A DNA stretch of 53,873 bases from positions 1 to 53,873 of IMG/VR virus record IMGVR_UViG_3300004805_000008. One strand, 5' to 3'. Position numbers and translations under genes: made by a program. Under the pieces are notes generated by a model. That model did no database searches. It was not told the origin of the DNA and was given only the letters and a program-made list of their open reading frames with translations. This document shows, piece after piece, positions 30,838-39,297 of the stretch. Position 1 is the first letter of the stretch, and each line of letters starts with the position of its first letter. The DNA comes from a virus.

Positions 30838-33800
30838 TGGCCTCAACTCCGACTCCGCAACAAGACTATTGGAAAAATTTTAGAGACTCCTTTAGAAAAA
30901 CTAACTTTGAAGAACGCTCTACTGCTAACGTAGCTAAGAATAATATCAAAGCTATTGATGACTTTCTAATTAGATTTATGTCTGGGGACGATAGAGCACA
31001 ACTTGAAAAAGATCAAGCAAGAACCGAGACTGCTAATAAAACTCCATTACCTTCCTATAACGTGCGTACGCCTCATGTGGATGTATGGATTAATGGAGTC
31101 CATGTAATAAAGCAAGGACAAACTGATGCTATTCAAGTTGATTTTAGACCCAGAACACCCGAGGAGCTCGCTAATCTCAGTCCTGAAGAGTTAATCAATT
31201 CCACAGTTCCTAATTTAGATGTCTTCTTTAAAGATCTAAATCTAGATATGGCTTTTGGTGGTCCTTTAGGCGCTGTAAAAGGAACGCTTACTTTATTTTC
31301 TAGAGATCCGTTAGACTTTTTAAGTTTCTTGTATGACTTTGCTTCGGATCTAGATTCTTGCGATGGCCTACCTTCTGCATCCATTCAGTTTGGATGGAAT
31401 ATTGCATCTCCTCAGGGAGCTACTTCTCCTAATAATGGATCTACTTTACTAAGTCCTAAGCTAGATTTTCTAGTAATGAATGTTGCTATGTCAGATCCCT
31501 CAGGAGAAATGCAAGGATCTACATTTACTCTTACTCTACAAGATACCGGTTCCGCTCTCTATGACAATGCTGCTGGTGACTTTGCCGTTATTTCGGAATA
31601 CCCTCAACAACAACTACGCATCATAGTAGAAAAGTGTATGGGAGTAAGATTGTTTACTTTGGATGATTTCTTGGGTGACCAATCTGAAGCTATTGCATCT
31701 ACACGTCCTGATTATGCTGATTATACTAAACTAGATCCTAACGATGCTGGTGATCTGATTATATTAAACCAGCTAGCGGAGAAACTAAAGACGGATGAAC
31801 TTAACAATACTGGAACCTCTACGGAAGCTGAGATTAGAACTACTAAGTCAGGTGTTACCATTACAGCTAAACCAGATACGGCTACTACTGCTGAGTTTAC
31901 TGAAGCCTCTGTTGACAGTTTATCACTGGCGGGTAAAAAAGAACTAATTGGGCGTATGTGTATAACTGAGGCTCATCCTAGAGATTTCGGATGGCAGTCA
32001 AGCGGTAAAACTATAAGTATGGAAAAGTATAGGCGGGACGCTAAAGTTTATGCTTTTATGAAGGAAACTTTGGCTTTCTATCCAGCTTATGCCAATGTTG
32101 CACAGTTCCAGCTCCCAGAAAATGGTGGAGTGGTTGGACTTCTACCCAGACTGGTATGGGAAGTAAATGGAAGTATAGTTACTTACGAAGGTAACCCAGC
32201 ATGGTATTATCCGGTAAGACCTACGTTACTTCCGGCAGTAGAGCATTTGTCTACTTGGCTATTTGCAAATAAACAAAGAGAACTTTCACATAACTATATG
32301 GTAGATCCTGTTGCAATATATACAGACGCAGCAAAAGCGGCTATTAGGATTTACGGTCCTTTGTTTACTCTCGGTACTGCACTAAAGGCAGATGTTCAGA
32401 GAATTTTCAAGGAAACAGAAGTAGCTACTCCAAGCATTATTGATGTCATTAAAAAATATAATACTGCTAATGCTGATATGGTTAGAAACGCTTTAAAATC
32501 TATTTATGATCAAACTCCTTCATTGTTTACTAGAACCTTTTTCTTAAACGGAATGTGCCCATCACTAAGAATGAATAGTAAATCGTTTAGAGAAAGTATT
32601 GAGTCTCTTGTATCCAGAATTCAATGTAGATGGTATCCCGTATCTAACTCACAACTACAAAAAGAACTTGATTCTAGTACAGCTCAAGCAACTGATGCAG
32701 AAGTATACGAAGCCTATAAGAAATGGAAAGCTGAAGTTGAGCGTAACCCAAGTTCTCCTACCGTGGACTCTCTTAAAGCAGCATATGACACGGCGAAGAA
32801 TAGAAAAGCTTACGGCTGTAGACTTATTTATGTATCCGGAGTCCCTAAATCATTTAAAAATACATCGGATAAAGTGTATATAAACGACTCTGATTTGACT
32901 GATGGTGCGTTTGTTTTGATTCCAAATATTAACCCTCTGCATATTAATGATAGTGAAATTCCTTTAATTTATGGCCCCGGCGGATCTAACTATCCTTATT
33001 TATATGGCGGCGCTCAGAATATAAAACAAGTATTATTAGATAAGAGTGGTAGACTTCCTTCTATGTATGGCGAAGTAATAGATGCGAAAGTTAACTTTAA
33101 TTCCATGACCGCTCTCATTGCTGGTAACTTTAGTGAGGAAACTGCTCTTGCTGAAGCTGGACAACGTATGTCTAAGGTAACTTCTCTTCCGGATGCTACA
33201 GTTACTGCTAAAGAAACTCCTGAACAGAAGGCCGCAAAAAGAGCGTCAAGAAAAGAAAAGTTAGAAGCTTGGATGAAGAAATACTATCCAGATTTAACAG
33301 GAACTACTTACGAAGCTAAGTGTCGAGAAGTAATAGAAGCTAACTTAGCAAACGGAGTTAGAAAAACTAAGAATTTTGCTCAGTATGCTACAGTTTATCA
33401 GGGTAGGAGAAAATTGTATAATGCGGACCCAGTAAATACTCCTGCGTCTGAGAGAACTTTTACTAATCCGGTACATCCCAAAGAATCTGCGGTTGACTTC
33501 TTAGCCCAGCGTTTAGGTAATATGTTATACAGTGCGACTTCAGTTAGCTTGGCTGTTATGGGAGATCCTTTCTTAGTTAGACAGGGTATTGGTGCTTTTG
33601 AACTACTCCATTACTTTGTAGATAAAAAAGGAACGGGACTAAGATTTAACTACTTATTAAGTGGTACTTATTTAGTACAGTCTGTAAACCATAGTATTTC
33701 ATTGGGTTCATATACCACTAATATTAAAGCGTTTAAGATACCTCCAGTAGAGGGTACTTTCAGTAAGCAGTTAGACAAGTGGAGAGTTAAGGGCGTTCAA

Positions 33801-34004
33801 AATATAGGCAGTACCTCGGTAGCCCTCAATCCAGAAGAGAGAACTGCACTAGAAGATATATTAACTACAAGTATTGATTTAGAAGATTTTGAGGCACATT
33901 CAGCTACTAGAATCACTGCCGGAACCGTTATAAATACAGAAGTTAATAGTACTCCAGCTAACTCCTTAGCAGAGATCAATAAATTCTACTTTGGTATCGG
34001 ATAG
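30837..34004 (+). CDS. Baseplate hub protein (gp27-like, large)
   Basis: 1055 aa. The N-terminal half contains VDVWINGVHVI, GPLGAVKGTLTLFSRDPLDFL, SASIQFGWN and GSTFTLTLQDTG, resembling the double-barrel domains of hub proteins. The C-terminal SVSLAVMGDPFLVRQG...LRFNYLLSGTYLVQSVNHSISLGSYTTNIKAFKI is the second barrel common to gp27-like hubs. A long helical insertion lies between. It is more than twice the size of T4 gp27 (391), so it may also carry functions supplied by other hub subunits. TAGG precedes the ATG, which overlaps the upstream stop. Confidence 0.65.
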   Translation: MASTPTPQQDYWKNFRDSFRKTNFEERSTANVAKNNIKAIDDFLIRFMSGDDRAQLEKDQARTETANKTPLPSYNVRTPHVDVWINGVHVIKQGQTDAIQVDFRPRTPEELANLSPEELINSTVPNLDVFFKDLNLDMAFGGPLGAVKGTLTLFSRDPLDFLSFLYDFASDLDSCDGLPSASIQFGWNIASPQGATSPNNGSTLLSPKLDFLVMNVAMSDPSGEMQGSTFTLTLQDTGSALYDNAAGDFAVISEYPQQQLRIIVEKCMGVRLFTLDDFLGDQSEAIASTRPDYADYTKLDPNDAGDLIILNQLAEKLKTDELNNTGTSTEAEIRTTKSGVTITAKPDTATTAEFTEASVDSLSLAGKKELIGRMCITEAHPRDFGWQSSGKTISMEKYRRDAKVYAFMKETLAFYPAYANVAQFQLPENGGVVGLLPRLVWEVNGSIVTYEGNPAWYYPVRPTLLPAVEHLSTWLFANKQRELSHNYMVDPVAIYTDAAKAAIRIYGPLFTLGTALKADVQRIFKETEVATPSIIDVIKKYNTANADMVRNALKSIYDQTPSLFTRTFFLNGMCPSLRMNSKSFRESIESLVSRIQCRWYPVSNSQLQKELDSSTAQATDAEVYEAYKKWKAEVERNPSSPTVDSLKAAYDTAKNRKAYGCRLIYVSGVPKSFKNTSDKVYINDSDLTDGAFVLIPNINPLHINDSEIPLIYGPGGSNYPYLYGGAQNIKQVLLDKSGRLPSMYGEVIDAKVNFNSMTALIAGNFSEETALAEAGQRMSKVTSLPDATVTAKETPEQKAAKRASRKEKLEAWMKKYYPDLTGTTYEAKCREVIEANLANGVRKTKNFAQYATVYQGRRKLYNADPVNTPASERTFTNPVHPKESAVDFLAQRLGNMLYSATSVSLAVMGDPFLVRQGIGAFELLHYFVDKKGTGLRFNYLLSGTYLVQSVNHSISLGSYTTNIKAFKIPPVEGTFSKQLDKWRVKGVQNIGSTSVALNPEERTALEDILTTSIDLEDFEAHSATRITAGTVINTEVNSTPANSLAEINKFYFGIG

Positions 34005-34022
34005 CAATTAATTTTAGTTAGG
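34005..34022 (+). promoter_or_regulatory. Late-promoter-like motif before tape-measure candidate
   Basis: CAATTAATTTTAGTTAGG in the 28-nt gap; AGGA at its end is the ribosome-binding site for ATG 34033. Confidence 0.45.
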
Positions 34023-34032
34023 ACTTTACACG

Positions 34033-36372
34033 ATGGCAGAACCAACCACTCCACCTACTACCCCGCCAGCTCCTAAACCACTTGCTGGAAGCGACGATGC
34101 TTTTACTAAGATGTTTATTCGTCTCGGTATGGCTACTTCAGCTACTTTTGAAGAGGACGTAAAAAGACCTCTGACTAAATTAGAAGCATCTATTCAAAAG
34201 TTCCATAATAGCACTCAGTACAAGGATAGCTTTTTCTCTAAGCTTTCTTCTGATGGTAGACTACTCGATAAACTTATTCCTGATGTAGCTAGATTTACTG
34301 TTTCTCTTATTACACTAGGCCAGGCTTCTAGAGATAGTGCAGATCAAAAACAACTATACGAAAGTATGGGAATGTTTGGAAAGCTTTTAGTTAACATGAC
34401 TCCAAGTATTGCAGATGCTGAAAAGGGAACTTGGGGCTTGGGATCCGCTATTCAGAAAGTATTTACTACGGGCATTCTCTTAGCTATTACTTTAGTAGTA
34501 ACTGCGTTAGCTTTTGCTGGACAGGCATTAAAAGATGTTGCATTGGCCGGTATTAAGTTCCAGGATGAACTGAATAAACTAAATACTATTATGGGTGGAG
34601 TGTCAAGAGATCGATTAAGTGCATTTAATATTCGACTTAATGAAACCTTTAAGGGATTAACCTCTCTCGGAGTCGGTGTTGGAACTGTACTTGAGGCGAT
34701 GGCAGGATTTATAAAAGGCGGATTAAACCCAGCTATAGCCTTCCAGGGAGATCTAATAAGAACCTCCACTATGCTAGCTAAGATCACTGGTGAGTCTTCA
34801 GAAGCCATGGCTAATTTCTTTGCTACTATTATGGTAGGATCCAAAATATCCTCAGAAAATTTGAAAAGCTTAGGAGACTCCTTTACTCGTATGAACAGAG
34901 TAGCAGAAGCATCTGGTGTTTTGGCCTCAGTATCTTTTGGTGATGTGCAAGAAGCTATTACCTCTGTAGGAACTGCCTTATTGATTGCTTCAAATAAAGG
35001 ATCTGTATTCACAGATAAGATGACTCATGATTTAGTCTCTCTTACTACTCTAGCAAAAACTTTAGGTGTCTCTGTAGCTGAACTAAATAGTAAATTTGAA
35101 GAGTCTAGTAATCTATTAACTAGTCCCGATTCTGGATTTAGAGCCCTTTTAGCCATTTCTGGGGGCGCTACTATATCTGAAATGTTAAGTAATAGTTTTA
35201 ATAAGACAGATGCTATGTTACGAATTTCCGGCACCTTGGAAAGATTAAATATTGCTCTACACGGCAATCTGAATTTAATGGGACAAGTAGCTCAAGCTCA
35301 GTTCGGTATCAGTAAACAAGATGCTATAAAGTGGGCAACTATGACACAACAGCAAAAGGATGCTATTAGACAAGCTAAAGCTGATGCTGAAAAGATGAAA
35401 AATGATGGTATAACTGATGCCTATAACAGCGTAACTGGTACATTAACTGAGACTTGGGAAAAGTTTAAAAACGTTATGTTCATGTCATTCCAGAGAGCCG
35501 TAGCTGGAAATCAGGGACTACAGGGATTCTTAGGTAAGATTGCTGATAAACTCAACGAATGGATTGCTGGTTTTGGAGATCCTAACTCTCCCGCACAAAA
35601 ATTCATAGATCGGTTATCCGAAGGAATGACTTGGATTAGTGAGATGCTGGAAAAATTATTTGATCGCTTAGTACCCATCTTAGAAAGTTTGGGAAATTGG
35701 TTTAATTCTATTCTAACTACAGCTATGGACGTTGGTGTAGGGACTGCTCTTGGGGATATACTAGGCGATATTTTAGTTAAATCATTAAGTTTTGCTTGGA
35801 AGGCTACTATTGGAAACCCCAAATTCTGGATTCCTCTAATAGGTGCTGTTATAGGCGGTATTATAGGGTTCATTTCCCCGCTTCCTGGTGGTGCTGCTCT
35901 CGGTGCAATGCTGGGCGGCGGTCTTTTCGCAGGTATGATGGGTGCTGTTCCCGAGGAAGAGAAAAAACAGGAAACCGCAAATGAGAGAAGGCAAAGTATA
36001 GCTGGATTATCTGGAAGTATTTCTGAACTGCTTAAGAGTACTGACAAAGATCAAAAGAAATATAGCAATCTAAAAGATACTGATATGGTAATGGGTAGGG
36101 ATGGAAATCTCACTCTGGCCGGACTTGAGAAAATTAAACTGGAAGAGAAAGAAGAAGCATTACTTAAAGTTCAGAAAAATCTAGCGGATAATACTAAGGA
36201 TCTAACTACCGCAATGATGGAAGCTACTGCAGCAATCAAGCAATGGGGAGGAAAAGTTGACGAGAATGCTGTTAAATCTCAAGTGGCGGGAATAAAAGCC
36301 AAAGAAGCAGAAAGAACCAACAGTCTTCAAGAAAACATAGAAGACAATCCCACGGTAATGATGGGTTCATAA
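34033..36372 (+). CDS. Tail tape-measure protein candidate (gp29-like position)
   Basis: 779 aa, long, helical and Ala/Lys-rich, with a Pro-rich start, as in tape measures that set tail length and help DNA cross the envelope. Two hydrophobic stretches could insert in membrane: about 146-166 (TTGILLAITLVVTALAFAG) and about 597-640 (WIPLIGAVIGGIIGFISPL then GGAALGAMLGGGLFAGMMG). The C-terminus is charged coiled-coil. It directly follows the hub gene, as gp29 sits with gp27/gp28 in T4. T4 gp29 is 590 aa, so a somewhat longer tail might be expected. No lysozyme domain is seen. Confidence 0.7.
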   Translation: MAEPTTPPTTPPAPKPLAGSDDAFTKMFIRLGMATSATFEEDVKRPLTKLEASIQKFHNSTQYKDSFFSKLSSDGRLLDKLIPDVARFTVSLITLGQASRDSADQKQLYESMGMFGKLLVNMTPSIADAEKGTWGLGSAIQKVFTTGILLAITLVVTALAFAGQALKDVALAGIKFQDELNKLNTIMGGVSRDRLSAFNIRLNETFKGLTSLGVGVGTVLEAMAGFIKGGLNPAIAFQGDLIRTSTMLAKITGESSEAMANFFATIMVGSKISSENLKSLGDSFTRMNRVAEASGVLASVSFGDVQEAITSVGTALLIASNKGSVFTDKMTHDLVSLTTLAKTLGVSVAELNSKFEESSNLLTSPDSGFRALLAISGGATISEMLSNSFNKTDAMLRISGTLERLNIALHGNLNLMGQVAQAQFGISKQDAIKWATMTQQQKDAIRQAKADAEKMKNDGITDAYNSVTGTLTETWEKFKNVMFMSFQRAVAGNQGLQGFLGKIADKLNEWIAGFGDPNSPAQKFIDRLSEGMTWISEMLEKLFDRLVPILESLGNWFNSILTTAMDVGVGTALGDILGDILVKSLSFAWKATIGNPKFWIPLIGAVIGGIIGFISPLPGGAALGAMLGGGLFAGMMGAVPEEEKKQETANERRQSIAGLSGSISELLKSTDKDQKKYSNLKDTDMVMGRDGNLTLAGLEKIKLEEKEEALLKVQKNLADNTKDLTTAMMEATAAIKQWGGKVDENAVKSQVAGIKAKEAERTNSLQENIEDNPTVMMGS

Positions 36373-36388
36373 ATACAGCGTAATTTCT

Positions 36389-36405
36389 TAATTAACTTAT
36401 ATAGG
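36389..36405 (+). promoter_or_regulatory. Late-promoter-like motif before the 157-aa gene
   Basis: TAATTAACTTATATAGG, 8 nt before ATG 36414; AGGA doubles as ribosome-binding site. Confidence 0.5.
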
Positions 36406-36413
36406 ACGCATAA

Positions 36414-36887
36414 ATGAAATATAAAATTCAAAATACTTCTACTTCCGTTACTGTATGGATCGACACCTTTAACCAGGGTAATGCATTTCCTTTAGCTCCT
36501 GGTGAGAAGTGCTCCGTTCCAGAGAGTACTAAAATTCAGGTTCTTAGAGAAAACCCTTTCCTTGTAGACCTTGGAACTGTTACAGATCCAGGTGCTCCAG
36601 CATATAGAAATGGTGCTGGAACTGCCTCTTGGGTTCTTTGGACTATCGGACCTGGTACCACTCAATACTCTAAACTTCGATTCTCCGCTACTACGGGCAT
36701 AGTTCAGATTTCATTCTCTGGCTGGGATACTACAGCCTCTGAAACTGCTCCTCCCACTTGGAGCGTTATTGATATTCCTATTGCTTCGGCAACCACTCCC
36801 TATGTTGAACTAGATCTTGGAATGGATCCAACTAATTCTTTCTATGTTAAGAGTGCCACTGGAACACTGACAGTCATTGCCAGTTAA
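36414..36887 (+). CDS. Small beta-rich structural protein (157 aa), unknown
   Basis: The first 55 residues (KIQNTSTSVTVWIDTF...FPLAPGEKCSVPESTKIQVL) form a small beta module that resembles the start of the 123-aa protein at 47085. The rest is aromatic and beta-rich (SFSGWDTTA, VIDIPIAS). I do not recognise a family; decoration or tail accessory roles are possible. It stands alone between two late motifs, with the hairpin at 36907 after it. Confidence 0.6.
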   Translation: MKYKIQNTSTSVTVWIDTFNQGNAFPLAPGEKCSVPESTKIQVLRENPFLVDLGTVTDPGAPAYRNGAGTASWVLWTIGPGTTQYSKLRFSATTGIVQISFSGWDTTASETAPPTWSVIDIPIASATTPYVELDLGMDPTNSFYVKSATGTLTVIAS

Positions 36888-36889
36888 CC

Positions 36890-36904
36890 GAATTAATACA
36901 TGTC
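36890..36904 (+). promoter_or_regulatory. Late-motif copy just after the 157-aa gene
   Basis: GAATTAATACATGTC, starting 3 nt after the stop and before the hairpin at 36907. A transcript from it would read into that hairpin and probably stop. Confidence 0.3.
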
Positions 36905-36906
36905 GT

Positions 36907-36943
36907 GAAAACTCTCGTTAATTAAGTTGTAGCGAGAGTTTTC
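36907..36943 (+). terminator. Hairpin terminator with a late motif in its loop
   Basis: GAAAACTCTCG (36907-36917) pairs perfectly with CGAGAGTTTTC (36933-36943) around a 15-nt loop that contains TAATTAAGTTGTAG (36919-36932). Read-through RNA would form the hairpin; RNA started from the loop motif would lack its 5' arm. Confidence 0.75.
36919..36933 (+). promoter_or_regulatory. Late-promoter-like motif inside the hairpin loop
   Basis: TAATTAAGTTGTAGC, 28 nt before ATG 36962. Confidence 0.45.
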
Positions 36944-36961
36944 ATTTAAAGGGTATATTTC

Positions 36962-38170
36962 ATGTCATCTTCGTCAATTCCAACTTTATCAGATGTACTA
37001 TTTTATACTGCTGCTGATTCTTATGACTATTTGACTGATAACCGCCCAATCCAGCAGTTATCGGACAATATCAAGGCCACTGCAGCTTCCCTAATAGGCA
37101 TCGGATATGGCGAGCATTCCTCCCTTTCAGGTGCTCTTATTGCCGCCGGTAAGGCTGTTGAACTCCAGGAAAATGGCAATATCGCTTATGCTACAAGCAC
37201 AGTAAAGACTGGTATTTATGGCTTAGTTGTAGGGTCAACGCAGGGTGGTCTAAACAAAGTCATCTGGCGCTCTTCTCTACTCGACCTTGAAGTAATTGGA
37301 TTACAGGGCCTTATTTCAGGTGCAACGGCTGACATGGTTCTAAAGATTACTCCCTCGACTGGCGTTATTTCAGCTGTCGGTGCTGGCACTATTACGGTCT
37401 CTGACCTAGTTCTTGGTACAGTTCTTAAGTCTCCTTATATCACTATCAATAGAGTTGCAAGTACTTCCTCAGCGGCTGATCCTTCTGCCAAAGAGAACTT
37501 ACTACACAACTATGGTTTTACTAGAAAGCAGAATTTCAATCTCTTTGCTTCATTAGACGCTCTACCTATCCAGTTTTCAAAGAGCGTAATGAGAGCACCT
37601 CTACTTTCTGGTAATAGAAATCCATTGAATATAACCTTATCTTCATCCACTGGTGAAGTTACTATTGATAATGTAACTGTAGATACTACTAACTATAACT
37701 CAGTTACTTGGGTGTTAAGAGAAACGTATACTCAGCTTCTTGTAAATGATACTACCCCAGTAGAAGATGTTTCAGTAAATGTAATCTCTTCATTAACTAC
37801 CACTACAAATACTCCTAACCTTTGGTCTAGTATTGCATATCCTTCTACCTTCCCTGTCTCTGGCGTAGATAATTTCGAAATTTCTGACACTAATGCAGCT
37901 AACTTAAAGAAGTTCTCGATTAGTCGTTACTATCAGTATCCTCAGGCTTCAGGATCAGTTATTACCACAAGTCCTTCAGTAATCGTAACTGTATTCGATC
38001 CCTTCGCTACTGGTGGAAGTAATGACGGCGGTGAAACTGGACGTATAGTAGTACTAGACTTCATCTATTACGGTACTGGTGGATATGAAACGTCAAGAAA
38101 ACGAATAACTCTAGTAGGTGCCGCAGCATTGGCTCTCTATAATGCCTTCCCATCAGAGTTAACTGCTTAA
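36962..38170 (+). CDS. Tail/baseplate structural protein with DNRP motif (402 aa)
   Basis: The N-terminus (DVLFYTAADSYDYLTDNRPI followed by QQLSDNIKATAASL) shares a motif with the 865-aa protein at 39298: an aromatic residue, a short spacer, DNRP[IL], then L/I-S-x-NI. The remaining 350 residues are Ser/Thr/Val-rich beta. This motif is familiar from baseplate and appendage proteins of myophages, but I cannot name a T4 counterpart. It lies between the tape measure and gp26-like genes. Confidence 0.6.
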   Translation: MSSSSIPTLSDVLFYTAADSYDYLTDNRPIQQLSDNIKATAASLIGIGYGEHSSLSGALIAAGKAVELQENGNIAYATSTVKTGIYGLVVGSTQGGLNKVIWRSSLLDLEVIGLQGLISGATADMVLKITPSTGVISAVGAGTITVSDLVLGTVLKSPYITINRVASTSSAADPSAKENLLHNYGFTRKQNFNLFASLDALPIQFSKSVMRAPLLSGNRNPLNITLSSSTGEVTIDNVTVDTTNYNSVTWVLRETYTQLLVNDTTPVEDVSVNVISSLTTTTNTPNLWSSIAYPSTFPVSGVDNFEISDTNAANLKKFSISRYYQYPQASGSVITTSPSVIVTVFDPFATGGSNDGGETGRIVVLDFIYYGTGGYETSRKRITLVGAAALALYNAFPSELTA

Positions 38171-38186
38171 TAATTAATAATTATAG
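38171..38186 (+). promoter_or_regulatory. Late-promoter-like motif before gp26-like gene
   Basis: TAATTAATAATTATAG, 19 nt before ATG 38206. Confidence 0.4.
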
Positions 38187-38205
38187 AAACACCTAGGAAT
38201 TTTAT

Positions 38206-38997
38206 ATGTCTCAAGTACCAGCGGCAGCGTTTAACTTAGCTTCGCTTTTGCCTCCTTTTCAGGAAATTACTCTCCCTTCTAACGGTTTTTATGACGCTGA
38301 AGTACCTGCAACCGTTCATGTTAGAGGGCTGACCATTAAAGAGTTGAAGTTCATTACTGCCAATGGAAAGCTAAACAAGAAGAGTTTTGACGGAACCTTA
38401 TCTGCCTGTATTAAAGAGAGTATAGATATCTCTAAGTTACTGGTAGAAGATTACAATTATCTTGTTTATATGATTAGACTCTATAGTAACGGTGGTCAAT
38501 CTACTGCTACCATTAGATGCAATAATATGTCATGCAGAAACCAATATTCTTTTGATTATGATATCACTGAGTGCGCTGTTGTAGATAGGGCCGAGGGTCT
38601 TATTGAAAAGAGTAAGACAGTCAACCTTCCACGCTTTACTAAGGAGCATAATCTCAATGTGAACGTAGAAGTTAAGAGACTCACTAGAAACGATATTATC
38701 AACGTTGAAAATACTATGCGTATTCAAACTGAGATGGCCTCCAAGGAAAAAAGACCTAACTCTGTTTTTCCTCTAACTGAGTATTTGAAGGCGTATATCG
38801 GATCTGTTACAGGTCTACCAGTACCAGTGCCTAAGGAACAACTACTAGACATCTTCTCAACTGAAGATTCCCAGCTAGTTACTACGGCATTCGATGATGT
38901 AGTTTTTGGAGTAAAGGGTCAAGCTGAATCAGTATGTCCGCATTGTGGGGAAACCAACAAGTATGACATTCCGTTCACTGACGCATTTTTTCTTTAA
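38206..38997 (+). CDS. Baseplate assembly protein, gp26-like, with zinc half-sites (263 aa)
   Basis: The pattern ITLPSNGFYDAEVPATVHVRGLTIKELKFI at the start is typical of T4 gp26-type baseplate hub/assembly proteins and of related chaperones. Two cysteine pairs, C-N-N-M-S-C (about 105-110) and CPHC near the C-terminus (about residue 246), could form one zinc ribbon. T4 gp26 is 208 aa. The last codons are TTT TTT CTT TAA, and a +1 frame continues into the next reading frame, which overlaps by 53 nt; a frameshift fusion is possible. Confidence 0.65.
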   Translation: MSQVPAAAFNLASLLPPFQEITLPSNGFYDAEVPATVHVRGLTIKELKFITANGKLNKKSFDGTLSACIKESIDISKLLVEDYNYLVYMIRLYSNGGQSTATIRCNNMSCRNQYSFDYDITECAVVDRAEGLIEKSKTVNLPRFTKEHNLNVNVEVKRLTRNDIINVENTMRIQTEMASKEKRPNSVFPLTEYLKAYIGSVTGLPVPVPKEQLLDIFSTEDSQLVTTAFDDVVFGVKGQAESVCPHCGETNKYDIPFTDAFFL

Positions 38998-39241
38998 TTA
39001 CTTGGGAGTAGACTACCCCATAACTACAGAATTGCTAGACATGTATGATGATATTCAATACTACTTCATCACTAACTTCTTGTCTTACTCATATATAACT
39101 GACCTGCAACTAATGATGCGTTTCAGCATAAAATTGGACGTTTCTTATACCGATCTCATTACTCCGGTTGAATTTACTATGTGGCAAGCTAAAATGGAGA
39201 AAATTGAGGAGGCCCGTAAAAAGGACAGGGAGAAGAATTGA
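38945..39241 (+). CDS. Downstream partner of gp26-like protein, possible +1 frameshift extension (98 aa)
   Basis: This frame starts with GTG 38945 (or ATG 38963) inside the gp26-like gene and continues 81 codons past its stop. The unique part (NYLGVDYPITTELLDMYDDIQYYF...) is helical and ends in a charged Lys/Glu tail. No good ribosome-binding site precedes either start. Ribosomes could reach it by +1 slippage at CTT TAA (38992-38997), the same kind of site as in bacterial prfB, giving a fusion of about 344 aa. In phages, a short frameshifted partner is typical of tail assembly chaperones. Confidence 0.6.
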   Translation: MGKPTSMTFRSLTHFFFNYLGVDYPITTELLDMYDDIQYYFITNFLSYSYITDLQLMMRFSIKLDVSYTDLITPVEFTMWQAKMEKIEEARKKDREKN

Positions 39242-39255
39242 TAGAGTAGACTTGG

Positions 39256-39270
39256 TAATTAATTTGTAGA
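39256..39270 (+). promoter_or_regulatory. Late-promoter-like motif before the 865-aa gene
   Basis: TAATTAATTTGTAGA, 27 nt before ATG 39298. Confidence 0.45.
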
Positions 39271-39297
39271 TCAAGATGTAGAAGGAAAAATTTATCT

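Noticed and set aside
38986-38994. -1 frameshift at the TTTTTTC heptamer at the end of the gp26-like gene
   Set aside because: The -1 frame meets a TAG after about 7 codons, so it would give no meaningful extension; +1 is the only long option.
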